Shown: piece by piece, positions 8,698-17,075 of the stretch
Layout of the letters: each line of letters begins with the position of its first letter
How positions within the stretch are numbered: the first letter of the stretch is position 1
Assembly (NCBI RefSeq): GCF_030012215.1
Contig: NZ_JASCXX010000004.1
Location: forward strand, 62,001-126,000
From: Anaerobaca lacustris
GTDB taxonomy: Bacteria > Planctomycetota > Phycisphaerae > Sedimentisphaerales > Anaerobacaceae
Length of the DNA stretch: 64,000 nt
Reading direction: 5' to 3'
Notes under the pieces: model-generated
Told to the model about the DNA's origin: nothing
Seen by the model: the letters and a program-made list of their open reading frames with translations, nothing else
Database searches by the model: none
Position numbers and translations under genes: made by a program

Positions 8698-10101
8698 TCA
8701 CTTCGAATAACTCGCGGCCTTCTCAGGTAGTTGGCGATCGATCTCGTCGAGCCGATAGCCGAATCCCGGTCCGCTCAGCGTAGACAGGTCCACCTGCCCA
8801 TCGCGTCGGCAATACAGGCCCGGATGGACGGCCTCCTCCGGCGCTGAGGCGGCCGGGTAGAACTGCATCGCGTTGGTCTCGACCCCCATAATCGTGCCGG
8901 CGTGGGCCGCCAGCCGGCAATGGGGCACCTGGGCCAGCATCGGGTTGGTCAGGTCCTGGACCATGAGCGTCATGCCATGGGCCTTGGCCCAGCACAAACT
9001 CAACAGCGCCCCGGTCTGGGTCTTGCACGTCTTGAGCGCCACGCCCGTCCAGCCCAGTTCGCGACCGAGTCGGATCAATCGCCAGTCGTGGGCGCTTTCG
9101 TCCATGAACAGGGGCTTGCGGGCCGCGACACTGTGCACGTCGATCCGGTTCGCCTCCAGATCATACGGGAACGGCTGCTCGACGTAGAGAATCATCTGAT
9201 AGATGTGCGGCTGCTCCCACAGAAGCCTGTCCAGAATCGCGTCGACGTAGTCCGGGTCGGTCACGGTGCAGTTGAAATCGCTCGTCAGCCAGATCGCTCC
9301 GTTCTCGATGGCGATCTCCCCGACGCGGACCAGCCGGTCGAAGTCCCACTCGGCGTCGTCGCCGCGAAGCTTCACCTTCAGACACATCAGGCCGTCCCGC
9401 TGGATCCAGTCGGCCAGCAGCACTGGATAGCCGTCGTCGGGCTCGGCACCAGTCAGTTCGGAGGCGTCGAGCAAATCCTTGCCACCGACCAGGTGCCAGG
9501 CGGGTAGAACTAAAGGCGGATCGGCAACCAGGAAGTCCGCCGGATATTGCCCCGCGAACGACACCTTGCTGCCTGCCGCCGGCTCCAGGAAATGGGCCAG
9601 ATCGACGTTCATGAACTCGGCATTGTAGGTCGTGTAGATGTCGCGAGCGAGGAGCCTGCCGTAAGCGTCGTGCAGGGCGATATCGAAGGCCGAGCAACAG
9701 ACCAGGGCCGCCAGCCAGGGCATCGGCTCGGCGCCGGCCCCCCGCTCGGCGTTGAACCGCTCGAGCAGTCCGTCGAGAATGGATTCGATGAAGGTGTGGC
9801 CGAGTTCGAGGGGGTGCCCCTCGGCGGAGAGATGGGCCCAGGCCTCCGCCAGGATCGTGCAGAACCGCTGCATGGCGTCACAGCGTTCCTGGTAGCCCAA
9901 GCGGCTGGGCCAGACCCACTGCACGCTCAAGGGCGTCTCGCCCCAGCCTTCGGCCCGCCGACCCTTCCGGTCCGTCACACCCATGCAGACCCGCGCACAG
10001 ATCACCGAGGTCAGCGTCTCGGGCCCGAACTTCAGCGGCACCCGCGTCTGCACGGGGAGGAAATACAGGTCCGTAGAGACGGTGCGGATGTCGGTCTGCA
10101 T
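8698..10101 (-). CDS. Enolase-superfamily (mandelate racemase / muconate lactonizing type) protein
   Basis: 467 residues from the ATG at 10101, which has AGAGGTG just upstream; the open frame extends further upstream but that part has no ribosome site and is not family-like. Barrel motifs are in order: the general-base K-x-K in CLKVKLRG, metal ligands in LTSDFNCTVTD (Asp), LYVEQPFPYD (Glu) and FMDESAHDW (Asp/Glu), and a second lysine region GVALKTCKTQTGA. The set supports an intact acid-sugar dehydratase, epimerase or cycloisomerase. It starts the leftward cassette with a TIM-barrel protein and a Gfo/Idh/MocA enzyme, which favours acid-sugar breakdown; the exact reaction is unknown. Confidence 0.82.
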   Translation of the reverse strand: MQTDIRTVSTDLYFLPVQTRVPLKFGPETLTSVICARVCMGVTDRKGRRAEGWGETPLSVQWVWPSRLGYQERCDAMQRFCTILAEAWAHLSAEGHPLELGHTFIESILDGLLERFNAERGAGAEPMPWLAALVCCSAFDIALHDAYGRLLARDIYTTYNAEFMNVDLAHFLEPAAGSKVSFAGQYPADFLVADPPLVLPAWHLVGGKDLLDASELTGAEPDDGYPVLLADWIQRDGLMCLKVKLRGDDAEWDFDRLVRVGEIAIENGAIWLTSDFNCTVTDPDYVDAILDRLLWEQPHIYQMILYVEQPFPYDLEANRIDVHSVAARKPLFMDESAHDWRLIRLGRELGWTGVALKTCKTQTGALLSLCWAKAHGMTLMVQDLTNPMLAQVPHCRLAAHAGTIMGVETNAMQFYPAASAPEEAVHPGLYCRRDGQVDLSTLSGPGFGYRLDEIDRQLPEKAASYSK

Positions 10102-10160
10102 ATCACCTCTTTCACCTGACAGGACAGCCCTTGCGATCGCCCCGGTGGCGTAAGAAAAGG

Positions 10161-10187
10161 TGTATAGGCCCAGCGCGACCCTGTCAA
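10161..10187 (-). promoter_or_regulatory. Candidate promoter of the enolase-family cassette
   Basis: Minus strand TTGACA (10187-10182) and TATACA (10166-10161) with a 15-base spacer, slightly short; read with a 17-base spacer the -10 would be TACACC. About 60 bases upstream of the start at 10101. It shares the intergenic space with a divergent promoter. Confidence 0.45.
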
Positions 10188-10288
10188 CCCAAACTTGGGC
10201 TCCGCCGCCGCGTGGGGACGAGGCAGGCCGCGCCTCTGCCGGTGCGTAGCGGGCGGAAACCACGCCTGAGACTGCCGTTTTTTGGCGC

Positions 10289-10316
10289 TTGCGTCGCCTG
10301 CCGGAACCCCTATAAT
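10289..10316 (+). promoter_or_regulatory. Candidate promoter of the rightward oxidoreductase cassette
   Basis: TTGCGT (10289-10294), a 16-base spacer and a perfect TATAAT (10311-10316). It lies about 110 bases before the ATG at 10428, giving a leader of roughly 100 bases. Confidence 0.55.
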
Positions 10317-10427
10317 CAACGGAGTTTTGTCTATGGGAGACACCATTTTGTGGGGTACATGAAGTTTGGCAGACAGACTCGCCCAACACACTTCGTCCAC
10401 GGCACAGTTGAATTGAAAGGAGTAGGT

Positions 10428-11600
10428 ATGGCAATCAACCGCAAGTTGAGAATGGGTTTGGTTGGCGGAGGCCCAGGAGCATTCATCGGCGAGGTGCATC
10501 GCAAAGCCTCCCGTCTGGACGGGGAAATCGAGCTGGTGGCCGGAGCGTTCGACATTGACCCCAAGAAGTCACAACAGATGGGCAAGCAGCTCTATCTCGA
10601 CCCCAAGCGCGTCTACAACACGTACCAGGACATGCTCAAGGCCGAGTCGGCCCTGCCGGAAGGCGACCGGATAGACTTCGTTGCCGTGACGACGCCGAAC
10701 AATTGGCACTTCCCCATCGCGCGCGACGCGCTCAAGGCCGGATTTCACGTGATGTGCGAGAAGCCGATGACCCTGACCAGCAAGGAGGCCAAGGAACTGC
10801 AAACACTGGTCGAAAAGAAGGGCCTGGTCTTCGGACTGATGCACAACTACACGGGCTACCCCATGGTCAAGCTCGCACGTGACATGGTCAAGAAGAACGA
10901 CGTCGGCAAGATCCGCAAGGTCGTGGTCCAGTACCCGCAGGGCTGGCTCGCCACGGCGCTGGAGAAGACCGGACAGATGCAGGCGAGCTGGCGGACCGAC
11001 CCGAAGCAGAGCGGCGCCGGCGGCTGCGTCGGTGACATCGGAACGCACGCGGCGAACCTGGCCGAGTACATCACGGGCCTGAAGATCACGGACATCTGCG
11101 CCGAGCTGACGACGTTCGTGCCGGGCCGGGCGCTCGACGACGACTGCAACTGCCTGCTCAAGCTCGAGGGCGGCGCCAAGGGCGTGCTGCACGCCAGCCA
11201 GATCGCCCACGGCGAAGAGAACAACCTGGCCATCTGGGTCCACGGCGAAAAGGCGAGCCTCGAATGGCACCAGGAGCATCCGAACTATCTGTACGTCCGT
11301 CGGCCAAGCAAGCCGGAAGAGGTCTGGAAACGCGGCAACGACTACGTCGCCGGCTACAGCGCCGCGGCCGCCCGCAACAGCCGCATCCCCTCCGGCCACC
11401 CGGAAGCCTTCCTCGAAGCCTTCGCCAACAACTACACCAACTTCGCCGAGACCGTCAAGAGCGCCATCGAAGGCAAGAAGCCCGACCCGCTGGCCACGGA
11501 CTTCCCAGGCGTCAACGAAGGCGTGCGCGGTATGCTCTTCATCGAGACCGTCGTCGCCAGCAGCAAGAGCAAACAGAAGTGGACCCCCGTGAAGAAGTAG
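10428..11600 (+). CDS. Gfo/Idh/MocA family oxidoreductase
   Basis: 390 residues from the ATG at 10428 with AAAGGAG upstream; the frame is open further upstream but crosses the promoter, so the longer start is rejected. Rossmann loop MGLVGGGPGAFIGEVHRKA, EKP motif in MCEKPMTLTSKEA, then GGCVGDIGTHAANLAEYITG in the C-terminal domain, with the histidine seen in sugar-oxidising members. There is no signal peptide. The GPGAFIGxVHR pattern is shared with a widespread subgroup often next to hydroxypyruvate-isomerase-like proteins, as here. First gene of a rightward trio. Likely NAD-dependent oxidation of a sugar or glycoside. Confidence 0.9.
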   Translation: MAINRKLRMGLVGGGPGAFIGEVHRKASRLDGEIELVAGAFDIDPKKSQQMGKQLYLDPKRVYNTYQDMLKAESALPEGDRIDFVAVTTPNNWHFPIARDALKAGFHVMCEKPMTLTSKEAKELQTLVEKKGLVFGLMHNYTGYPMVKLARDMVKKNDVGKIRKVVVQYPQGWLATALEKTGQMQASWRTDPKQSGAGGCVGDIGTHAANLAEYITGLKITDICAELTTFVPGRALDDDCNCLLKLEGGAKGVLHASQIAHGEENNLAIWVHGEKASLEWHQEHPNYLYVRRPSKPEEVWKRGNDYVAGYSAAAARNSRIPSGHPEAFLEAFANNYTNFAETVKSAIEGKKPDPLATDFPGVNEGVRGMLFIETVVASSKSKQKWTPVKK

Positions 11601-11630
11601 CACCGCAAGCGATCTGCCTTGAGCCGACAC

Positions 11631-11670
11631 CATCGTTCGACGCATCCGACTCCGGGTGCGTCGAACGATG
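11631..11670. repeat. Perfect 14-bp inverted repeat (hairpin) between two cassette genes
   Basis: Left arm CATCGTTCGACGCA (11631-11644), 12-base loop, right arm TGCGTCGAACGATG (11657-11670). It sits about 30 bases after the oxidoreductase stop and 90 bases before the next start. There is no T-run after it, so it is not a standard intrinsic terminator; it may stabilise or process the mRNA, or be an operator. Confidence 0.8.
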
Positions 11671-11760
11671 ATCGCTCCGGGCCCAGTCATACCCCCGCGA
11701 ATCGTGTTTGAGTTCGCGGAGGAGGGGCGTATTCCAATCGCAGCAATTAGGAGCATCACC

Positions 11761-12687
11761 ATGGATCATCAACATTCCGTGTCACGCCGTCGCTTCCTCG
11801 GGACCGCCGCCGTGGCGGCGATGACGGCCTCCACCTTGTCTTCCGGGGCCAAGGCCCAGACGAACAAGAAGTTCAAACTCAAGTATGCCCCCAGCCTCGG
11901 TGCGTTCCAGGAGCACGCCGGCAAGGACCCGATCGACCAGCTCAAGTTCATGGCCGACGAGGGGTTCAGCGCCATGTTCGACAACGGCCTGATGGGCCGG
12001 CCGGCGGAACTCCAGGAGAAGATCGCCGCCGAAATGGACCGTCTCGGCATGATGATGGGACCGTACGTCATGTACGCCGAGTTCGGCAAAGCCACATTCG
12101 TCACGCAGGACAAGGAATTCCAGGACTACATCGTCGGCCGCACGAAGGAGGCCGTCGAGGTGGCCAAGCGAACCAATTCCAAGTGGACCCTGATCGCCCC
12201 CGGCTGCATCAGCCAGCGAATGGAGACGGACTACCAGACGGCCAACCTGATCGACAACCTGCGGCGCTGTGTCGAGATCGCCGAGCCGGCCGGTGTCGTG
12301 ATCGTCCTCGAACCGCTGAACTGGTGGGCCAACCACCCGGGCCTGTTCCTCCAGAAGATCCCCCAGACCTACATGGTCTGCCGGGCCGTTAACAGCCCGT
12401 CGTGCAAGATCGTCAACGATCTCTACCATCAGCAGATCTCCGAGGGCAACCTCATTCCGAACATCGACATGGCCTGGAGCGAGATCGCCGCCTTCCATCT
12501 GGGCGACAACCCCGGACGGCGCGAGCCCGGCACCGGCGAGATCAACTACAAGAACATCTTCCGACACATCTACCGCAAGGGATACCAAGGCGTCCTGTGT
12601 ATGGAGCACGGCAGGAGCAAAGGGGGCAAGGAAGGCGAACGAGCCGTGATCGACGCCTATCGAACCTGCGACGACTTCGAGGTCTGA
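11761..12687 (+). CDS. Tat-exported hydroxypyruvate isomerase-like TIM-barrel protein
   Basis: 308 residues. The ATG at 11761 has TTAGGAG upstream and opens a Tat signal (SVSRRRFLGTAAVAAMTAS); longer in-frame starts upstream lack a ribosome site. The body is a COG3622 / AP-endonuclease-2 TIM barrel: KYAPSLGAFQEHAGKDPIDQ, VIVLEPLNWW (metal Glu), KIVNDLYHQQISEGN (Asp/His), FHLGDNPGRREPGTGEI (His), and a late CMEHGRS (Glu). GDNPGRxEPGTGEI is the hydroxypyruvate isomerase signature. Export suggests a periplasmic keto-sugar substrate rather than hydroxypyruvate itself. Between two Gfo/Idh/MocA genes. Confidence 0.87.
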   Translation: MDHQHSVSRRRFLGTAAVAAMTASTLSSGAKAQTNKKFKLKYAPSLGAFQEHAGKDPIDQLKFMADEGFSAMFDNGLMGRPAELQEKIAAEMDRLGMMMGPYVMYAEFGKATFVTQDKEFQDYIVGRTKEAVEVAKRTNSKWTLIAPGCISQRMETDYQTANLIDNLRRCVEIAEPAGVVIVLEPLNWWANHPGLFLQKIPQTYMVCRAVNSPSCKIVNDLYHQQISEGNLIPNIDMAWSEIAAFHLGDNPGRREPGTGEINYKNIFRHIYRKGYQGVLCMEHGRSKGGKEGERAVIDAYRTCDDFEV

Positions 12688-12741
12688 TCCTCGGCCAGGC
12701 GCAGCGGAGGCAGCAGTAACGTTGTGCGAAAGGAACATCCT

Positions 12742-14025
12742 ATGAGTCAGAGTCTCACCAACGACATAAGGAATCTCTCGCGCCGGCGTTTCATCACGAG
12801 TTCGGCCGCGGGGATGGCGGCCGTTCTGGCCGGCAAGAGCGTGCTGTTCGCCGCTCAGGCGAAGCGAAAGTTCCGCGTCGCCCTGATCGGCTGCGGCGGA
12901 CGCGGCAACGGGGCCTTGGAGAACTGCTTCGAGGCGGCCGAAATCCTCGGCGTGGAGCTGGAGGTCGTCGCGACCCACGATTGGTTCAAGAACCGAGCCG
13001 TGGCCACCGGCAAGAAGTACAACGTGCCGGAATCACGATGCTTCGATGGCGCCAACGGCTACAAGAACTTGCTCGACACCAACGCCGAGATCGTTCTGAT
13101 GGCTGCCTCACCGAACTTCCGGCCGGTGCATTTCGACGCCGCGGTTCGCGCCGGCAAGCACGTGTTCATGGAGAAGCCGGTCGCCGTCGACCCGCCCGGC
13201 GGTCGCAAGGTCATCGCGGCCGGCGAGATCGCCAGGCAGAAGGGGCTGGCCGTCGTAGCCGGCACGCAGCGCCGACACCAAGCGGCCTACCAGCGAATCC
13301 AACACGCCGTCGAGCGCGGCGCCATCGGCGAGATCGCCAGCGGCGCAGTCTGGTGGTGCGGCGGCGCTCTCTGGTACAAGACCAGAGACCCCAACGAGAG
13401 CGACGCCGACTACATGATCCGCAACTGGGTCAGCTTCACCGAAATGTCGGGCGATCACATCGTCGAGCAACACGTCCACAACCTCGACGTCGCCAACTGG
13501 TACACCGGGCGCACGCCCACCTCGGCCCTCGGGTTCGGCGGCCGCGCCCGCCGTAAAACCGGCAATCAGTTCGATTTCTTCAGCATCGATTTCGACTACG
13601 GCGACGGCTGCCGCATCCACAGCATGTGCCGCCAGATCAACGGCACCGACGGCGGCGTCCGCGAGTTCTTCCGGGGCACACAGGGCGAAACCTGGGGCAG
13701 CGGAGGACTCAAGGCGGCCAAGGAGATCGCCGTTCCCGAATTCCCCGACCGCAACCCCTACGTCCAGGAGCATGTCAATCTGCTCCAGAGCATCATGGCC
13801 GGCAACCCCATCAACGAGGCGCACAACGTCGCGACCTCAACACTGACGGCCATCATGGGCCGCATCGCGGCGTACACCGGCAAGCTGGTTCGCTGGAGGG
13901 ACGTCGTGGACAATGAGAGTTCGCCGTACTACAACCTCACCCTGAAACCGACCGCTGAGGACTTCGAGACGGGCGAGGTGGTTGCACCGCCAGACGACAT
14001 TGCAGCCGTTCCAGGCAGGGCTTGA
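12742..14025 (+). CDS. Tat-exported Gfo/Idh/MocA oxidoreductase
   Basis: 427 residues from the ATG at 12742 (AAAGGA seven bases upstream); a GTG at 12724 is an alternative. The Tat signal is NLSRRRFITSSAAGMAAVLA. Rossmann loop VALIGCGGRGNGALENC, EKP motif in FMEKPVAVDPPGG, and the QHVHNLDVANWYTG segment that is usual in exported planctomycete members. It closes the rightward trio and is followed by a strong terminator. A periplasmic enzyme working with the preceding exported TIM-barrel protein is the simplest reading; substrate unknown. Confidence 0.9.
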   Translation: MSQSLTNDIRNLSRRRFITSSAAGMAAVLAGKSVLFAAQAKRKFRVALIGCGGRGNGALENCFEAAEILGVELEVVATHDWFKNRAVATGKKYNVPESRCFDGANGYKNLLDTNAEIVLMAASPNFRPVHFDAAVRAGKHVFMEKPVAVDPPGGRKVIAAGEIARQKGLAVVAGTQRRHQAAYQRIQHAVERGAIGEIASGAVWWCGGALWYKTRDPNESDADYMIRNWVSFTEMSGDHIVEQHVHNLDVANWYTGRTPTSALGFGGRARRKTGNQFDFFSIDFDYGDGCRIHSMCRQINGTDGGVREFFRGTQGETWGSGGLKAAKEIAVPEFPDRNPYVQEHVNLLQSIMAGNPINEAHNVATSTLTAIMGRIAAYTGKLVRWRDVVDNESSPYYNLTLKPTAEDFETGEVVAPPDDIAAVPGRA

Positions 14026-14074
14026 TCGAATCGCAATCGGTCCGATCGTCTGTCCTATCCGAGAATACAAATGA

Positions 14075-14112
14075 AAAGAAGTCGCGTCCTTCCGGGGCGC
14101 GACTTCTTTGTT
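14075..14112. terminator. Bidirectional intrinsic terminator
   Basis: Perfect 12-bp stem AAAGAAGTCGCG (14075-14086) / CGCGACTTCTTT (14098-14109) with an 11-base loop. It gives a T-rich tail on the plus strand and, from the A-rich left flank, on the minus strand too. It lies between the convergent genes ending at 14025 and 14157. Confidence 0.85.
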
Positions 14113-14156
14113 ATGGCAATAGGGATACAGCTTGAGGCGATTCGTCTCAACCGCGT

Positions 14157-15386
14157 CTAATCGAGTGGGATGACCTCCGAGAACTCCACGAATGCGCGGG
14201 CCGTGGCCTGGTGCGGCTGAATCTCTCCAACCAGACCGACCTTTCGACCGATCAGGCCGCTTAAATCCTTACCGATCGCAGCCCCCGTCGGAGCAACATA
14301 GCAGATCGTTCGCCCCGATTCATCGAGAATGCGATAGCGCTGGGCCTGACCCACAGGCTGTGCATAGACGCTCGTCGTCTCCAGCTTTCCGATAACGGCG
14401 AATTTGCCCAGATCGTCAATCTGAGCCAGCCGAATATCTCTTGCCTCGCTGATCTTCTCGTCGACCTTCTCACGCTCCTTGCGCTGCATCGCCATTTCCC
14501 TGGCGACGGTACCCGCCAATTCGAATCGCTCCACCTGCTTGAGCGTGAAATCCGCATAACGCGTCGCCCGCCCACCGATGGGATTCGCCGCCAACTCGCG
14601 AAGCTTCTCTTTCAACTCGGAGTAGTCCTGCTCGGTCATCGGCTTGTTGCGCTCTTCCTTGATGAGCTTGCTCAGGGCATAGTAGGCGTCGAGCAGGTCC
14701 GATTCCGTCTGCAATTCCTGAGCCGTCAGCGGCGTCTCGACCGGCGTGTTCGGATCCACGACCATCTCGACGAGCGAGGTCTCCATCGGCGACCTCACCG
14801 ACTGAAGGTACTGGCTGTGAACCCAGAGAAATGCCCCCTCGGGCGGCGCGATCTTATAGTAGTCGTCCTTTTCTTCGCTGAGCAGCTTGACCATCTGGCC
14901 CCGGCTGAGAATCACCTGCCTGCTCGTCGAATGGATGGGTTCGACGTAGTCCGATCCCGCATACACCCCCACCTTGTCGCCCGTGATGATGCCCTGCGTC
15001 GGGTTTTCCATATTGATGCTGACGTATTGTATCGCCACCCACGAGAAACACCCGGGCGGCGGAACGATGCACGACCAGCCCTGCTGCACTTTGACGACCT
15101 GAACGCGGTCGCCCTTGTAGAGCTTGCCGCAGTGGTAGTAATTCGTGCCCGGACCCGAGCGAAGGTGCACATCGTTGCCGGTCACCTCGGCAACGAACGG
15201 CGCACCGGCATCCGGAGCAGTCCTCACCACCTCGGCCCCCTCGTCAACCTCTGGGAGATTCATGTCCTGCTGGGCCCACAACGCCCCTGGCAGCGTCACC
15301 AACGCAACCGACAACAGAGCGAATCGCAGAGACCCTCCAAATGCTATTCGCACCGCACGTCTCGAAGATTTCATGCGAGCTTGCAT
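14157..15386 (-). CDS. Secreted protein with bacterial SH3 domain
   Basis: 409 residues from the ATG at 15386, preceded by AGGAGG with nine bases of spacing. After a basic n-region there is a hydrophobic signal segment (FALLSVALVTLPGALWAQ, cleavage near AQQ). Residues about 65-125 form an SH3b domain (VHLRSGPGTNYYHCGKLYKG), and a second divergent SH3b follows (GVYAGSDYVEPIHSTSRQV). The middle is helical and charged (about 215-320), and the C-terminus resembles an OB/SH3-like beta domain ending AFVEFSEVIPLD. SH3b domains bind peptidoglycan or other cell-wall ligands, so an envelope role is likely. Not in an obvious operon. Confidence 0.75.
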   Translation of the reverse strand: MQARMKSSRRAVRIAFGGSLRFALLSVALVTLPGALWAQQDMNLPEVDEGAEVVRTAPDAGAPFVAEVTGNDVHLRSGPGTNYYHCGKLYKGDRVQVVKVQQGWSCIVPPPGCFSWVAIQYVSINMENPTQGIITGDKVGVYAGSDYVEPIHSTSRQVILSRGQMVKLLSEEKDDYYKIAPPEGAFLWVHSQYLQSVRSPMETSLVEMVVDPNTPVETPLTAQELQTESDLLDAYYALSKLIKEERNKPMTEQDYSELKEKLRELAANPIGGRATRYADFTLKQVERFELAGTVAREMAMQRKEREKVDEKISEARDIRLAQIDDLGKFAVIGKLETTSVYAQPVGQAQRYRILDESGRTICYVAPTGAAIGKDLSGLIGRKVGLVGEIQPHQATARAFVEFSEVIPLD

Positions 15387-15537
15387 CCTAATTTGCCTCC
15401 TATTCAGGTGTTCCCATCGATGCATCAGAAACGGCCCGCTGGCAGGTCGATCCTTCAGGTGTGAAACTACCGGCTCTGGGCGGTCTTGTCAAGAGTCAAG
15501 TCGGCCCATCGCCACGCGGGGCAAAAAAGTCGGGCCG

Positions 15538-16716
15538 TCAGCTCTCCAGCTTGGCCAGTTCGTCCCGGCACATCTGGATCTGGGTCGGGTCGGAGAGCCT
15601 CTCGGCAGCCCGTTGCAGGTGCTTGACGGCGTCTTGCGGCCTATGTAGATAGCGGCAGTACAATATGCCGAGCATCAGCTCCACCTGCCCGGCGTGCTCG
15701 TAGCTGCCGTAGTGGGCCAGAAACTGGCCGTAGGCCCGGGCCGCCTCGGAGGCCCGCTGGTCACTGGCCAACTGGTTGGCCACGTCGAGCAGATGTTGGC
15801 GGGGCAACACCTGATCGCTGTCGACGTTCATCAATTGGATATAGAGATCGGCCGCTGCGGCCAGATTGCGCTCGTCGAATCGCCGGCTGATCGCACTGCG
15901 CAGGTCGCGCACGTCGGCGTCCCGCTGCTTCTCGGCAAAGGCCTTTGGACCATCCCCGGCCTCAACGGAACGCCCTCTTCCGGTGCCGGAGAACGGATCG
16001 TAGCCGTCGGCGACGACATCGCGATATCGACGACGGCGATTCCATCGCTTGATCATGGCCCACAGGTCGAGTTGGTTCGTGCTGACCAGCCGCGTCGCCA
16101 GCATCAGGAGCGTTACGCCGATGCCGAACGCATAGCCGGCCAGGTGGGCGTCGTAGGCGATGCTGCTGCGGCCTCGGGCCAGGATGTTGTCCAGGAAGAT
16201 CATCTTCAGGGCGATGAAATACATCGCCGGAACCTGGATCGTTCCGATGAAGAAGAACCAGTAGATGATCGTCAGCAGCGACTGGGGAAACAGAACCAGA
16301 TAGGCCCCCGTCACGGCGGCGACGGCGCCGCTGGCCCCCAGCGTGGGCACCGGCGCAGCGGCATGCAACAAGGCATGGCCCAGCCCGCTGAAGACCGCGC
16401 CGCAGATATAGAAGACGGCATAGGCCAGATTACCCAGCTTGTCATTGACGTTCTTGCCAAACAGATAGAGGAAGAACATATTGAACAGGATGTGCCAGAA
16501 ATCATGGTGCAGGAAGGCGTAGGTCACAAACGTCCACCAGGGCGAGATTCTTGGCACCAGCATGAAGTCGCTGACCCAGGGCCGAAAGGCAAGCTGTCCC
16601 GTTTGTGGATGAATCGTGAATTGCAGAAGGAAGATCACGATGTTGACCGCGATCAGCACGTAGTTGGCATACGGCGTGCGTCGTGGCTCGATGTTCACCC
16701 GAATTGGCAGCAGCAT
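15538..16716 (-). CDS. Rhomboid-family intramembrane serine protease with C-terminal TPR-like tail
   Basis: 392 residues. Residues 15-215 contain about six membrane helices with the rhomboid core: HHDFWHILFNMF (oxyanion-side Asn/His), the catalytic Ser129 in LGASGAVAA, and His191 in YDAHLAGYAFG. The family cleaves transmembrane substrates inside the bilayer. After a basic linker (WNRRRRYRD) the last 150 residues are helical and repeat-like (LYIQLMNVDSDQVLPRQHLL, ARAYGQFLAHYGSYEHAGQ), consistent with TPR-type protein binding. This cytosolic tail may select substrates or partners. No operon partner; divergent from the peptidase at 17076. Confidence 0.9.
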   Translation of the reverse strand: MLLPIRVNIEPRRTPYANYVLIAVNIVIFLLQFTIHPQTGQLAFRPWVSDFMLVPRISPWWTFVTYAFLHHDFWHILFNMFFLYLFGKNVNDKLGNLAYAVFYICGAVFSGLGHALLHAAAPVPTLGASGAVAAVTGAYLVLFPQSLLTIIYWFFFIGTIQVPAMYFIALKMIFLDNILARGRSSIAYDAHLAGYAFGIGVTLLMLATRLVSTNQLDLWAMIKRWNRRRRYRDVVADGYDPFSGTGRGRSVEAGDGPKAFAEKQRDADVRDLRSAISRRFDERNLAAAADLYIQLMNVDSDQVLPRQHLLDVANQLASDQRASEAARAYGQFLAHYGSYEHAGQVELMLGILYCRYLHRPQDAVKHLQRAAERLSDPTQIQMCRDELAKLES

Positions 16717-16801
16717 AAGAGAGACAACTTCACAGAAGATTAGGGAATCTTATCGGAACAGGCAGCCATTCTAATGGCTCCGACCGGATCGAGCAAGGCA
16801 G

Positions 16802-16827
16802 AAAAAAAGGACGGCTTGTGCCGTCCT
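16802..16827 (-). terminator. Intrinsic terminator
   Basis: 8-bp perfect stem AGGACGGC / GCCGTCCT (16808-16815 / 16820-16827) with a TTGT loop on the plus strand. On the minus strand it is followed by a run of seven T (16808-16802). No protein gene ends just before it, which is why a small RNA is proposed. Confidence 0.85.
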
Positions 16828-16927
16828 CCTCGTGGAAATGAATCTTGAAGAAAAGTCTGTTCCCTCTCCTGGAAACCCTCGCAGCCCACTCGCCCCAGGC
16901 GCCCTCTTCCGCATACATCCCGCTTCT
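16802..16927 (-). ncRNA. Candidate small RNA (promoter to terminator, no coding frame)
   Basis: On the minus strand a TTGGCC-17-TATACT promoter is followed, about 115 bases later, by a strong terminator and a T-run. No convincing coding frame lies between them (the open frames run straight through the terminator). The expected transcript is about 120-125 bases and G-rich. I could not match it to tmRNA, RNase P, SRP or 6S RNA by eye. Function unknown; it may also be an independent leader fragment. Confidence 0.4.
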
Positions 16928-16933
16928 GACCAA

Positions 16934-16962
16934 AGTATAGGGATTGCCGCAGACCGGGCCAA
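16934..16962 (-). promoter_or_regulatory. Candidate promoter of the small RNA
   Basis: Minus strand TTGGCC (16962-16957), 17-base spacer, TATACT (16939-16934). The expected start is near 16927. It points to the terminator at 16827-16802. Apart from this, the 16717-17075 gap shows only a GGGCGG/CCGCCC hairpin near 17018-17033. Confidence 0.5.
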
Positions 16963-17075
16963 ATGGGGGGACGAAAAATCTTCCCTCCACGGCAGTTTCC
17001 TGATAGTTATGCCTTTCGGGCGGCCGACCGCCCACCCGCCAGGGTTGAAGGGTATGGAGAATCGCCGGAGAACCC

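Noticed and set aside
10131-10427. Longer N-terminus of the rightward Gfo/Idh/MocA protein
   Set aside because: It crosses a TATAAT promoter, and the ATG at 10428 has a strong ribosome site followed directly by the Rossmann fold.
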